Shown here: in pieces, positions 1 through 7,652 of the stretch
Position numbering within the stretch: position 1 is the first letter of the stretch
How the letters are laid out: each line of letters begins with the position of its first letter
Source: JBEKCP01 sp050014815
Lineage (GTDB): Bacteria; Planctomycetota; Planctomycetia; Pirellulales; Thermoguttaceae
Direction of reading: 5' to 3'
Length of the DNA: 18,738 nucleotides
NCBI GenBank assembly: GCA_050014815.1
Contig: JBEKCP010000040.1
Location: forward strand, 1 to 18,738
Program-made: the position numbers and the translations under genes
Notes under the pieces: generated by a model
Seen by the model: only the letters and a program-made list of their open reading frames with translations
Database searches by the model: none
What the model was told of the DNA's origin: nothing

Positions 1-23
1 GAAGGGGGGAGGCGGACGGCGGA

Positions 24-207
24 CAAATTGCAAATTGAGAATTGCAAATTGAGAATTGCAAATTGAGAATTGCAAATTGAGAATTGCAAATTGAGAATTG
101 CAAATTGAGAATTGCAAATTGAGAATTGCAAATTGAGAATTGCAAATTGCAAATTGCAAATCCCCAATCCCCAATCCCCAATCCCCAATCCCCAATCCCC
201 AATCCCC
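24..207. repeat. Compound heptamer minisatellite
   Basis: Two blocks are joined head to tail. Positions 31-142 hold eight perfect copies of a 14-bp unit made of two heptamers, CAAATTG and AGAATTG, flanked by extra CAAATTG heptamers at 24-30 and 143-156. Positions 159-207 hold seven perfect copies of AATCCCC. The array lies just downstream of the stop codon of the minus-strand NfeD gene. The copies are nearly identical, which suggests recent expansion or active homogenisation. Open frames across it (NPQSPIP-type peptides) are by-products, because a period of 7 gives the same heptapeptide in all three frames of a strand. Confidence 0.95.
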
Positions 208-221
208 TGCCCCCTAGCCCC

Positions 222-2450
222 TCATTCCTCCACCGGGCGGACGAACACCCGATTGCCGTGGACCTCGGTCACCACGACCGGCGCGTTGCGGGGGATGAAA
301 TCGACGCCGATCACGTCGACCAGGTGACTGCCGAACCGGGCCTTTCCGCCCGGCGCCAGCGGCGTTGTGGTCGTGCCCGTCTTTCCCACGAGATTGTCAA
401 GATCGACCAGCATTTCGCGGCGGCTGATCAGCCGGGCCTCTTCTTCCTCTGGAGGGGGAAGGAAGACGTGCCGCAGGACCGGCGCGGTGGGCAGCCAGCG
501 GCGAGAGAGCATCGCGGCCGCGATCACCCCCGCAACCGCCGCTGTCACGGTCAGCAGTGATCGCTGCAACTGGCCCACCTGGTACGCGTTCCGCGGCATC
601 CAGGTGGTCTGGCTGGCCAGGACGAGCGACGCCAGGACGAGCACCCCGCCGCCGAGTCCGAAAATGCCGTAGCCCGGGATCACGAAGACCTCCAAGAGCA
701 GGCAGATGACGCCGGTGAGGAAGAGCGTGACTTCGAGCCAACCGGCGGTGCCTTCCAAGTAGCGGCTCCAGAAGAACAAGGCGAAACACACCAGCGCCAC
801 GAATCCGCCGATCCCCAGCCCCGGCGCGTGGAGCTCGATGTACAAGGCCAGCCCGCCGACCACGAGCAAGAGGATGGCGATTGCCTCGGTGGAGAGGAAG
901 CGAGCCAGGAGGTCGGCCCAGCCCGGCTCGACCAAGGTGGGGTCGTTCTCCAGGCCGAAGTGCCGCTTGAACTGCGGGAAGTCGTCGACGACGGCGCTGG
1001 CCAGGCGATACTGGAGGGCCTGGTTGCCGTCGAACTGGAGTACCCGGCCGGGGAGCGTGACGGCCTCGTGTTTTTCCCAGCGCGGCCCATCCCGGCCCCC
1101 TTGGCGACGGGGCTGCTGGCTCTGGAGTTCTTCCTGCGAGAAGTACTCGACCTCGCCCAACCGGGTGCAGCGGAAGACCTCGATGCCCGGATCGATCAGG
1201 GCGACCCAGAGCGACCAGGGGCGCATCTTCTCCCCTGCCAACACGTCCCGGATGGTCCGCCGGTACTGGGCGATTTCTTCGGCCGACATCTGGTACGCGC
1301 CCGGGCCGCCCAGCACTGCCTTGGGCGACATGACGACCTGGTCGCACGCCATGGCGATGATGGCGGCGTCGGCCCGGGCCTCGCCCGGAATATAGGCCAC
1401 CGTACGGATGCGGTTGCGGTCGAGCTTGGTCAGGTAGTCGGCCAGTTGCTCGCTGTCCACGGGCGATCCGCCGGCGCTCTGGATCCAGAGGCAGACGAAG
1501 TTCGCCCGGCTCTCGGTCTCCTGGTCGATCATCTGCTCGACCTGGCGGACCTTGTCGGCCGTGATGTTGCCCGTCAGATCGATGCGGATGGCATGCCAGC
1601 CGGCCTCGGCCGAAGGGTCGCCTTCGAGGATCGACGGCGAGAGTTCCAGGGCCCGGACCACCTCGCGGCGATCGTCGGCCAGGTAGCTGATCAGCCCCCA
1701 TTTGCGTCCCTCGGCCCCGGAGAACTGCCACGGCTCGCCCGCCGGCTTGATCCGCTCCTGGGCGACGATAGCGTGCTGGCGGGCCAGGTCCTTGACCCCG
1801 GCGGGCGCGACGTACTCCGTGCTCAGCTCCGTGGTGACCCGGATGACCTGCCGCGATTTGTCGAGCATGCCGAGGGCCACTTCGACGGGCATGGTGTGGC
1901 GGCTCCGCGGGATCTCCTGGTAGGCCGCCAGCATGGTGTTGTCGATCACCCGCTCGTCGGCGCCGGCGTCGCCCATCGTGGCGGCCGAGGCCATGACGAT
2001 CTGGTCGCAGGCCAGCGCGGCCAACACGGCGTGACCGCGGAGCGACCTGGGGACATAGGCCACGGTGGTGGCGGCGTTGAGCTCGTCGCCAGTGAGGAAC
2101 CTGGCCAGCGCGTGGGCGTCGTCGAAGGAAGTGCCCCGGCCGCCGTCGGTGGAGGAAGGAAGGGCATCCAGTTCCAGGACGAACACGACCCGGGAGGCTC
2201 GGGCCGCCTCGAGCCCTCGCCGGATCGTCTGCTGGACGCGGCCCACGGTCGCATGATCGATCGGCAGGGCGATGCGGATCCACTGGCCGCGGCGTGTGGC
2301 CCGGGCGGCCTCGGGAGACCCGGCGGCCGTGGGGTTCTCGGCTTCCGCCGGGCGCTCGTTTTCCGCCGCCCGGCCCGCGGCAACCGCCAACGCGGCTGCC
2401 AGGCAGGCGCTTGCAACCAAGAAACGGCCGTTCCCCGGCTTCCAGACCAT
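222..2450 (-). CDS. NfeD-family ClpP-class membrane protein
   Basis: The 742-residue product looks like a long NfeD (COG1030-type) protein: exported ClpP-like domain, membrane segments, and a C-terminal OB-fold. It starts with a signal peptide (about 1-29, hydrophobic LVASACLAAALAVAAG). Two tandem ClpP/crotonase-like regions follow (about 55-235 and 285-400). Four or five membrane helices lie between about 521 and 650. An NfeD OB-fold runs from about 686 to 742 (LVGKTG... VTEVHGNRVFVRPVEE). Family members work with slipin/stomatin proteins in membrane quality control; no slipin gene is in the window. The usual serine nucleophile position reads SLRGHAVLAAL (136-146) and EARADAAIIAM (357-367), so neither domain shows it and protease activity is doubtful. 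The ATG at 2450 has GGGAAGGGA just upstream (2455-2463). The gene is divergent from the oxidoreductase and ends 15 bp from the heptamer array. Confidence 0.88.
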   Translation of the reverse strand: MVWKPGNGRFLVASACLAAALAVAAGRAAENERPAEAENPTAAGSPEAARATRRGQWIRIALPIDHATVGRVQQTIRRGLEAARASRVVFVLELDALPSSTDGGRGTSFDDAHALARFLTGDELNAATTVAYVPRSLRGHAVLAALACDQIVMASAATMGDAGADERVIDNTMLAAYQEIPRSRHTMPVEVALGMLDKSRQVIRVTTELSTEYVAPAGVKDLARQHAIVAQERIKPAGEPWQFSGAEGRKWGLISYLADDRREVVRALELSPSILEGDPSAEAGWHAIRIDLTGNITADKVRQVEQMIDQETESRANFVCLWIQSAGGSPVDSEQLADYLTKLDRNRIRTVAYIPGEARADAAIIAMACDQVVMSPKAVLGGPGAYQMSAEEIAQYRRTIRDVLAGEKMRPWSLWVALIDPGIEVFRCTRLGEVEYFSQEELQSQQPRRQGGRDGPRWEKHEAVTLPGRVLQFDGNQALQYRLASAVVDDFPQFKRHFGLENDPTLVEPGWADLLARFLSTEAIAILLLVVGGLALYIELHAPGLGIGGFVALVCFALFFWSRYLEGTAGWLEVTLFLTGVICLLLEVFVIPGYGIFGLGGGVLVLASLVLASQTTWMPRNAYQVGQLQRSLLTVTAAVAGVIAAAMLSRRWLPTAPVLRHVFLPPPEEEEARLISRREMLVDLDNLVGKTGTTTTPLAPGGKARFGSHLVDVIGVDFIPRNAPVVVTEVHGNRVFVRPVEE

Positions 2451-2454
2451 ATAA

Positions 2455-2480
2455 TCCCTTCCCTATCAGATTATATTATA
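2455..2480 (-). promoter_or_regulatory. Ribosome binding site and -10-like box of the NfeD gene
   Basis: On the minus strand GGGAAGGGA lies 4-12 nt before the ATG at 2450, and a perfect TATAAT lies at 2475-2480. ATAATC (minus strand, 2469-2474) and GATTAT (2451-2456) could pair and enclose the ribosome binding site. No convincing -35 box was seen, and the leader would be very short, so the promoter part is weak. Confidence 0.35.
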
Positions 2481-2515
2481 GTCCTTCGACGGCGTTTCGG
2501 CACCCGGCGGGCATG

Positions 2516-2543
2516 TAGTCCGCTCACTCCATGTGCCGGACTA
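2516..2543. repeat. Short palindrome with TAGTCCG / CGGACTA arms
   Basis: Perfect 7-bp inverted arms (2516-2522 and 2537-2543) flank a 14-nt loop between two divergent genes. There is no T-run, so it is not an obvious terminator. It looks like one of the small intergenic palindromes common in planctomycete genomes; that comparison is from memory. Confidence 0.5.
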
Positions 2544-2626
2544 ATGAGGGTGGCCGCCAGGAACTCGTGCCGCGTCCCGGGCTTGCGGCCCATTGCGGCG
2601 GCGCTTTGCGCGAGACATAATAGACA

Positions 2627-2685
2627 CTAGCCCGACGCGCAAGCGAGGGAGTGACTCGCCTTCCGTCGCTCGCGTGTTGGGGCTA
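2627..2685. repeat. Imperfect ~20-bp inverted repeat (CTAGCCC element)
   Basis: The left arm begins CTAGCCCGACGCGCAAGCGA at 2627. The right arm ends at 2685 in TTGGGGCTAG. With one bulge about 17 of 20 positions pair, giving a long hairpin. It ends 38 bp before the GTG start of the oxidoreductase. Palindromes of this CTAGCCCGA... type are familiar as dispersed intergenic elements of Pirellula-like planctomycetes; this is recalled, not searched. It could fold in the leader RNA or be a mobile REP-like element. Confidence 0.65.
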
Positions 2686-2723
2686 GTGAGCCCCCCCACC
2701 TCCCACTCCCAAGAGACCCTCCC

Positions 2724-3947
2724 GTGAGCAACCCCAGCCTGACGAGCAGCCGGCGGGCATTCCTGAAGGCCGCCGCGGCCGCAGCGGCCTGCCCGTACGT
2801 TATCCCCTCCTCGGCGCTAGGCGCCGACGGCCGCCCCGCGCCCTCCGAGCGAATCGTGATGGGCGGCATCGGCATCGGCAACCAGGGCAGCGGCGATCAG
2901 GACGGGTTCCTGGGGCGCCGCGAAGTCCAGTACGTGGCCGTCTGCGATGTCCAAAAGGGGGCCCGCGACGCCGCCAAGGACCGCGCCGACCGGCGATACC
3001 GCAACCGCGACTGTGCGGCCTACAACGACTTCCGCGAGTTGCTGGCCCGAAAGGACATCGACGCCGTACACATCGCCACGCCCGACCATTGGCACGCCAT
3101 CCTCGTCATCGAGGCCTGCCGCAACGGCAAGGACGTATTCTGTCAGAAGCCCGAGACCCGCACCCTCCGCGAAGGCCGGCTGATGATCCAGGCGGCGCGG
3201 CGCTACGGCCGCGTGGTCTCCGGCGGCAGCCAGCGGGTGCTGGAAGACTATAGGAACGTGGTGGACCCGTGCTGGGCCGGCGAGAAGGGCACGATCAAGT
3301 CGATCAACGTCCAGGTGGGACCGTTTTCGGTGCCGTGCAACCTGGCGGGCCAGCCGGTGCCCGACGGCCTGGACTGGGACATGTGGCTTGGCCCCGCGCC
3401 CTGGGCCCCCTACCATCCGTACCGCATCAGCGGCAGTTACGACATCAACGGCACGTCCTGGCGGTCGTGGAGCGATTACTCGGGCGGCGGCATGACCGAC
3501 TGGGGCGCCCACCATTTCGGCGGCGCGATCTTCGCCGTGGACGCAAGGGAACTCCAGCCCGTCGAAGTCCTCTATCCCGACGGCAAGGACATCCCCTGCG
3601 TGACCCTGCGTTATCCCAACGGACTGCTCTTGTACCACCAACACCCCAAGATGGGCAACCTGGCGGTCGTCGGGACGCCGGGCGAAAAGCGGCCGCCGAA
3701 GCCCGTGCCGACTTACAAGGGCCAAGGGGGCATCCAGGGCGACTTCCTCGAATGCTGCAAGACCCGGGAGAGGCCGTTCCGCGACATCGAGCTGGCCCAC
3801 AACACCATGGTCGTTTGCCACCTGGCCATCATCGCGTATGCCCTGAAGCGGTCGCTCCGGTGGGACCCCGTCAAGGAGGAATTCCCCGGCGACGAAGAGG
3901 CCAACCGCTTCCTGGACCGCGCCCGCCGCGAGCCCTGGGTGCTGTAG
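2724..3947 (+). CDS. Tat-exported Gfo/Idh/MocA family oxidoreductase
   Basis: 407 residues. The N-terminus is a twin-arginine signal (SSRRAFLKAAAAAAACPYV, 8-26), so the folded protein with its cofactor is probably sent to the periplasm. A Rossmann NAD(P)-binding domain follows (about 43-165): GIGIGNQG glycine motif at 48-55, VCDV strand end near 73-76, IATPDHWHA at 117-125, and QKPETRTLREG at 141-151, which holds the conserved Lys-Pro pair (family EKP, here QKP). The C-terminal domain (about 190-407) has the GGGMTDWGAHHF signature of the bacterial Gfo/Idh/MocA C2 type (254-265), with likely catalytic/substrate histidines 263-264. The family oxidises or reduces sugars and inositols; the substrate cannot be read from sequence. 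The GTG start is fixed by the Tat signal; AAGAGA at 2711-2716 is a weak ribosome site. Two HEAT-protein genes follow on the same strand. Confidence 0.93.
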   Translation: MSNPSLTSSRRAFLKAAAAAAACPYVIPSSALGADGRPAPSERIVMGGIGIGNQGSGDQDGFLGRREVQYVAVCDVQKGARDAAKDRADRRYRNRDCAAYNDFRELLARKDIDAVHIATPDHWHAILVIEACRNGKDVFCQKPETRTLREGRLMIQAARRYGRVVSGGSQRVLEDYRNVVDPCWAGEKGTIKSINVQVGPFSVPCNLAGQPVPDGLDWDMWLGPAPWAPYHPYRISGSYDINGTSWRSWSDYSGGGMTDWGAHHFGGAIFAVDARELQPVEVLYPDGKDIPCVTLRYPNGLLLYHQHPKMGNLAVVGTPGEKRPPKPVPTYKGQGGIQGDFLECCKTRERPFRDIELAHNTMVVCHLAIIAYALKRSLRWDPVKEEFPGDEEANRFLDRARREPWVL

Positions 3948-3959
3948 CCCTCACCCTAA

Positions 3960-3980
3960 CCCTCTCCCGGAGGGAGAGGG
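3960..3980. repeat. Perfect 9-bp hairpin (CCCTCTCCC-GGA-GGGAGAGGG)
   Basis: The hairpin begins 12 bp after the stop codon of the oxidoreductase and sits in the sequence TCACCCTAACCCTCTCCC. Phrases of this type are widespread dispersed repeats in high-GC bacteria. There is no downstream T-run and the next gene starts 28 bp later. It is therefore more likely a REP-like element, perhaps protecting mRNA ends, than an intrinsic terminator. Confidence 0.6.
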
Positions 3981-4007
3981 GACAATGAAGACAAGGAACC
4001 GATACCT

Positions 4008-4730
4008 ATGGCAGACAGTAAGCAAGTTGACAAGGCAGCGGTCGAGAAGGCGCTGGAGTCGCTGAAGACCTACGACTGGGGCACGGACCGCAAGACCCTG
4101 AAACCGATCGACGATGCGGTGGTCGCCACGCACGGCGACGCGGCGGCCCGCAAGGAGCTGGAAACGCGCCTGGCCGCGGTCCTCGCGACCGGCGCCTCGC
4201 GCTCGGCCAAGGACTTCGCGTGCCGCACGCTCATGATCATCGGCACGGCCGATTCGGTGCCGGCGCTGGCGGCGCTCCTGCCGGACAAGGACCTCTCCCA
4301 CATGGCCCGCTATGCCCTGGAGCGTATCCCCGCGCCCGAGGCGGCCAAGGCCCTGCGCGACGCCCTGCCGAAGTTGAGCGGCGCGCTGAAGGTGGGCGTT
4401 ATCGGATCGCTCGGCGCCCGCCGCGACCACGAGAGCGTACGGGCCCTGTGTATGTTGGCCGCCCTCGCCAAAGGGGCCGTCGCCGCCGCGGCTGCCGGGG
4501 CGTTGGGAGACATCGGCACGCCGGAAGCTGCCGGCGCCCTCCGCCATGCGCCCGCCCTGGAACCGGCCGTCGCCGATGCCTTGCTGGCCTGCGCCGAGCG
4601 GCTGCTGGCCGACGGCAAGAAGGCCGAGGCGATCGTGATCTACAAGTCCCTCGCCGGCGAAGGCTATTCCAAGCAGGTCCGCCTGGCTGCGACCCGCGGC
4701 CTGTTGTCGGCCGCCGGGAAGCACGACTGA
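4008..4730 (+). CDS. HEAT-repeat protein, cytoplasmic
   Basis: 240 residues, rich in Ala and Leu, predicted to be almost all helical. From about residue 60 to 220 it reads as successive paired helices of the HEAT/PBS-lyase type (for example SVPALAALLPDKDLSHMARYALERI and the stretch with GALGDIGTPEAAGALRHAP). Such solenoids bind proteins; no catalytic motif was seen. There is no signal peptide. The ATG has AAGGAA nine bases upstream (3993-3998). It lies 60 bp after the oxidoreductase, with only a hairpin between, so co-transcription is plausible. It could be a partner or scaffold of the neighbouring enzymes, but this is inference from position only. Confidence 0.85.
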   Translation: MADSKQVDKAAVEKALESLKTYDWGTDRKTLKPIDDAVVATHGDAAARKELETRLAAVLATGASRSAKDFACRTLMIIGTADSVPALAALLPDKDLSHMARYALERIPAPEAAKALRDALPKLSGALKVGVIGSLGARRDHESVRALCMLAALAKGAVAAAAAGALGDIGTPEAAGALRHAPALEPAVADALLACAERLLADGKKAEAIVIYKSLAGEGYSKQVRLAATRGLLSAAGKHD

Positions 4731-4747
4731 CGCTGGGGGCGGGGCGG

Positions 4748-4905
4748 AAATTGGTTGAACAAATCCGAAACTCGAATCTCGAAATCCGAAACAAATTCAA
4801 ATGACCAAACCCGCCAATGACAGAAACATCTGTGCCGTTTTGACCATTTGAGCTTCGGATTTTGGATTTGTTCAGGATTTCGACATTCGGGTTTCGTGCT
4901 TCAAC
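4748..4905. repeat. Dispersed ~150-bp inverted-repeat element, copy A
   Basis: AT-rich relative to its surroundings. The left part has AAATCCGAAAC-type words and TTCAAATGACCAAA. The right part has TTTTGACCATTTGAG, TTCGGATTTTGGATTTG and GGATTTCGACATTCGG. Left and right parts are roughly reverse complements around a ~25-bp centre. Copy B at 7653-7798 matches it word for word over long stretches. An open frame starting with TTG at 4862 begins inside this element and is not credible as a start. Confidence 0.85.
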
Positions 4906-4930
4906 TTCTGCAAATCTAACGAGGTTCGTG

Positions 4931-6343
4931 GTGAAGCAAGCCGTTGTCCTCACGTGCGCCGTGCTCGCCCTGTCCGCGGCGATTAATAGGGGCAGCCTCC
5001 TGGCGGATGACGCCAATGAGGACCTCGTCGAGACGATCATCAGCCTCGTCGGCAACAACGACAAAGACCTGCGGGCCCTGGGGCTCGAACAGGTCCGCGA
5101 GGCGGCCAAGGGGGAGGCGGCCACGCGGCGGTTTGCGGCCCTGCTGCCCAAATTGCCGCCGGACGGCCAAGCGGCGCTCCTGGCCGCCCTGGGAACTCGG
5201 GGCGACAAGGCCGCTCGGCCGTCCGTCCTCGATATGCTCAAGAGCCCCGAGGAGCCGGTCCGCCTGGCGGCCATTCGGTCGCTGGGCCCTTTGGGCGAGA
5301 CGGCCGACGTGCCGCTATTGGCACAATTGCTGGCTGCGGCCTCTGCCCCTCAGAAGGCCGCGGCCCGGGCAAGCCTCGTTCAATTGACGGGCGCACCGGT
5401 CGGGCCGGTGATCGTCGGCGAGCTGAAGCGGGCCAAACCCGATACCCGCGCGGAGTTGATTGGCGTGTTGGCGGCCCGCCGCGCGCTGGACTGTGTGGAC
5501 GGCATCCTGCCGGCGGCCCTGGATGCCGACGCCGGGGTCCGCCAGGCGGCCATGGCTGCCCTGGGGCAATTGGCCACGCCGGAACAGATCCCCGGCATGG
5601 TGCGAGGCGTCCTGCTGGCGGAAGCCGGAGCGGAACGCGAGGCGGCCGAGCGGGCTGTTGCCCTGGTCTGCAATCGGATTTCTGACCCCGCGAAGCGGGC
5701 TGCGCCGCTCATGGCCGCATTCATGGCGTTGGAGGAAGCCAGCGACGTGGGCTACAATGAGGCGCAGATAGCCTTGCTGCCGACGCTTGGCCGCGTGGGG
5801 GGCCGGGATGTTCGGTGGCATGTGGACTCGGCCCTGGTCGCCCTGGGGAAGGCGCACGAGGCGGGCATCCACGCCTTGTGCAATTGGCCGGACGGCTCCG
5901 TCGGCCCGAAGCTCCTGGACCTGGCCCAGTCGGCCGCCAGTCCGGCCGATCGCCTCACGGCCTTGCGGGGATTGATTCGCGTGGCCCCCCTGCGGGACAA
6001 GCGGTCCGACGCCGAGCGGCTCGATATGCTCCAGAAAGCCATGGGCCTGGCCACCCGCGACGAGGAGCGGAACCTGGTGCTCAGAAAGTGCCAGGCGGTC
6101 CGAACGATCGAGTCGCTTCGCTTCGTGGCCCCCTACATGGAGCAGCCGGCGCTGGCCCAACAGGCCGCCGCCACGGTGGTCGAACTGGCCCACCACCGCG
6201 AGTTGCGCGGGCCGAACAAGGCCGAGTTCGACCGGGCCCTGGACTCCGTGATTCGCACCAGCCGGGATGCCGACGTGCTCGACCGGGCCCAACGCTACAA
6301 GAAGGGGCAGACGCGGGAGTTAAGGATAAAGGAGGAACGATAA
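4931..6343 (+). CDS. Exported HEAT-repeat protein
   Basis: 470 residues from the GTG at 4931. This start gives a classical signal peptide (MKQAVVLTCAVLALSAAINRG, processing near residues 20-27) and has GAGG six bases upstream (4921-4924). A longer reading from TTG 4862 would translate the upstream repeat element and bury the signal peptide. The mature part is a long run of HEAT/armadillo-like helical pairs (about 30-260: KDLRALGLEQVREAAKGEAA, EEPVRLAAIRSLGPLGETAD, DAGVRQAAMAALGQLATPEQ), then a less regular helical region to about 460. The tail is basic. It is probably periplasmic or surface-associated and protein-binding. It follows the other HEAT gene and the Tat-exported oxidoreductase, suggesting a common envelope task, but the 200-bp gap holds repeat copy A. 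Confidence 0.88.
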   Translation: MKQAVVLTCAVLALSAAINRGSLLADDANEDLVETIISLVGNNDKDLRALGLEQVREAAKGEAATRRFAALLPKLPPDGQAALLAALGTRGDKAARPSVLDMLKSPEEPVRLAAIRSLGPLGETADVPLLAQLLAAASAPQKAAARASLVQLTGAPVGPVIVGELKRAKPDTRAELIGVLAARRALDCVDGILPAALDADAGVRQAAMAALGQLATPEQIPGMVRGVLLAEAGAEREAAERAVALVCNRISDPAKRAAPLMAAFMALEEASDVGYNEAQIALLPTLGRVGGRDVRWHVDSALVALGKAHEAGIHALCNWPDGSVGPKLLDLAQSAASPADRLTALRGLIRVAPLRDKRSDAERLDMLQKAMGLATRDEERNLVLRKCQAVRTIESLRFVAPYMEQPALAQQAAATVVELAHHRELRGPNKAEFDRALDSVIRTSRDADVLDRAQRYKKGQTRELRIKEER

Positions 6344-6378
6344 AAGCGGAAGCGGCACCCGGACGGTTGGGGGCATCG

Positions 6379-6434
6379 TCCGTGGTCCGTTGTCAATTGT
6401 CCGTTGCAACTGACGACGGGCAACTGTCAACTGA
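6379..6434. repeat. Heptamer array of mixed words upstream of lpxD
   Basis: Eight consecutive 7-bp words: TCCGTGG, TCCGTTG, TCAATTG, TCCGTTG, CAACTGA, CGACGGG, CAACTGT, CAACTGA. The first half (TCCGTTG) and second half (CAACTGA type) are partly reverse complements, so the array can fold. CCGTTGT and TCAGTTG words also make up the array at 9707-9781. The remaining sequence to the lpxD start (6435-6574) contains a GCCC-GAAAT-GGGC mini-hairpin and no clear promoter. Confidence 0.85.
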
Positions 6435-6574
6435 CGGCCGCCTTACTTTGCTCTTGCCCGAAATGGGCGTTCTGGGGTAGACTTCCCCCACTGTTCAAGA
6501 GGCTGCTGGGATCGCCTAGGTCAGGCCGAACAACCCCACGGGAGGACCGTCGGGGGGCGGAAAGGATTCCCGTC

Positions 6575-7651
6575 ATGCAAGCGACGCTTGCCGAGTTGGC
6601 CGCGATGGTGGGGGGCGACGTGGCGGGGCCCGGCGAGCTGGTCGTCTACGGGGCGGCGCCGCTGGGGGACGTCGTGGGCGGCCAGATCACGCTCGTGGAT
6701 CGCCAGGAGAAGGGCCGTGCCTTGGCTGCCTCCGAGGCTGCCGCGGTCGTCTGCCCGCGGTCCTTCCAGTTCCAAGCGATGCCGGCCATCTGCGTGGACG
6801 ACGTTCACCGGGCGTTTGCCGCGATTATCACCTTCTTCCGGCCCGAGCGCCGGCAAGGCCGGATCGGCGTCAGCCGGCGGGCCGTCGTCAGTCCGACCGC
6901 CCGACTGGGCGAGAACGTCGACGTCCATCCCCTGGCCACCCTGGGCGACGACGTGACGGTCGGCGCGGGCTCGACGATCCACTCCGGCGTTCACGTCATG
7001 GCCGGCTCCCGGATCGCCGAAGACGTCACCATCTTTCCCAACGCCGTCCTCTACGAGAACACGGTTGTGGGGCCGCGATGCCTCATCCATGCCGGCGCCG
7101 TACTCGGGGCCTACGGGTTCGGCTACGAGCAGGTCGAAGGCCGCCACCGCCTCACGGCCCAGTTGGGCAACGTCGTCCTCGGGGCGGACGTGGAGATCGG
7201 CGCCGGCAGCACGATCGACCGCGGGACCTACGGACCGACCGTCATCGCGGACGGCACCAAGATCGACGACCTCGTCATGGTCGCCCACAACTGCCACGTC
7301 GGACGGCACAACATGCTCTGCTCGCAGGTGGGCATCGCCGGCAGCACGTCCACCGGCGACTACGTGGTGATGGCCGGGCAGGTGGGCGTGCGGGACCACG
7401 TGCGGATCGGCCGCGGCGCGGTCGTCGGGGCCAAGGCCGGCGTCATCAACGACATCCCCGACGGCGCCCGGTTCATGGGCATCCCCGCCACGCCCGAGCG
7501 CGACCAGAAACTCAAGCAGGCCGCCTTTACCCGGTTGCCCGAAATGCGTCGGCAGATCAAGCAGCTTCAACGCACCGTGGACGCCCTGATCTCGCGGATC
7601 GCCGAGTTGGAGCAGTCCCACGGCAACGGAGACCGCCGGGCCGTGGCGTGA
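6575..7651 (+). CDS. lpxD: UDP-3-O-(3-hydroxyacyl)glucosamine N-acyltransferase
   Basis: 358 residues; the family is usually about 340. It transfers a 3-hydroxyacyl chain from acyl-carrier protein to the 2-amino group of UDP-3-O-acylglucosamine, the third reaction of lipid A synthesis counted from LpxA. N-terminal uridine-binding domain about 1-95. Left-handed beta-helix of hexapeptide repeats about 100-295. The catalytic histidine is His238 in VAHNCHVG. GIPATP at 303-308 precedes a C-terminal helical coiled coil (about 310-348). The ATG at 6575 has AAAGGA at 6561-6566. An upstream in-frame extension to 6404 would translate the heptamer array and is rejected. Its neighbour lpxI works in the same pathway; lpxA, lpxC and lpxB are not in the window. 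The protein implies a lipopolysaccharide-type outer membrane. Confidence 0.96.
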   Translation: MQATLAELAAMVGGDVAGPGELVVYGAAPLGDVVGGQITLVDRQEKGRALAASEAAAVVCPRSFQFQAMPAICVDDVHRAFAAIITFFRPERRQGRIGVSRRAVVSPTARLGENVDVHPLATLGDDVTVGAGSTIHSGVHVMAGSRIAEDVTIFPNAVLYENTVVGPRCLIHAGAVLGAYGFGYEQVEGRHRLTAQLGNVVLGADVEIGAGSTIDRGTYGPTVIADGTKIDDLVMVAHNCHVGRHNMLCSQVGIAGSTSTGDYVVMAGQVGVRDHVRIGRGAVVGAKAGVINDIPDGARFMGIPATPERDQKLKQAAFTRLPEMRRQIKQLQRTVDALISRIAELEQSHGNGDRRAVA

Positions 7652-7652
7652 G

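Noticed and set aside
24..207. CRISPR array
   Set aside because: Units are 7 or 14 bp with no variable spacers and no cas genes are near; this is a tandem minisatellite.
112..560. Short plus-strand frames reading MQIENCKLQIAN... NPQSPIP
   Set aside because: They are translations of the heptamer array and of the antisense of the NfeD gene; no ribosome site or family resemblance.
828..2630. 600-codon open frame antisense to the NfeD gene
   Set aside because: A shadow frame of high-GC coding DNA; no domain, no ribosome site, and the opposite strand encodes a clear protein.
3960..3980. Intrinsic terminator after the oxidoreductase
   Set aside because: The stem is strong but there is no T-run and the sequence is of a widely dispersed repeat type, so it is listed as a repeat.
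4862..4930. Upstream TTG start extending the second HEAT protein
   Set aside because: The extra residues (FRISTFGFR...) come from the dispersed repeat element, and the GTG at 4931 gives a signal peptide and a ribosome site.
6404..6574. N-terminal extension of LpxD
   Set aside because: It translates the heptamer array; the ATG at 6575 has AAAGGA and matches the family N-terminus.
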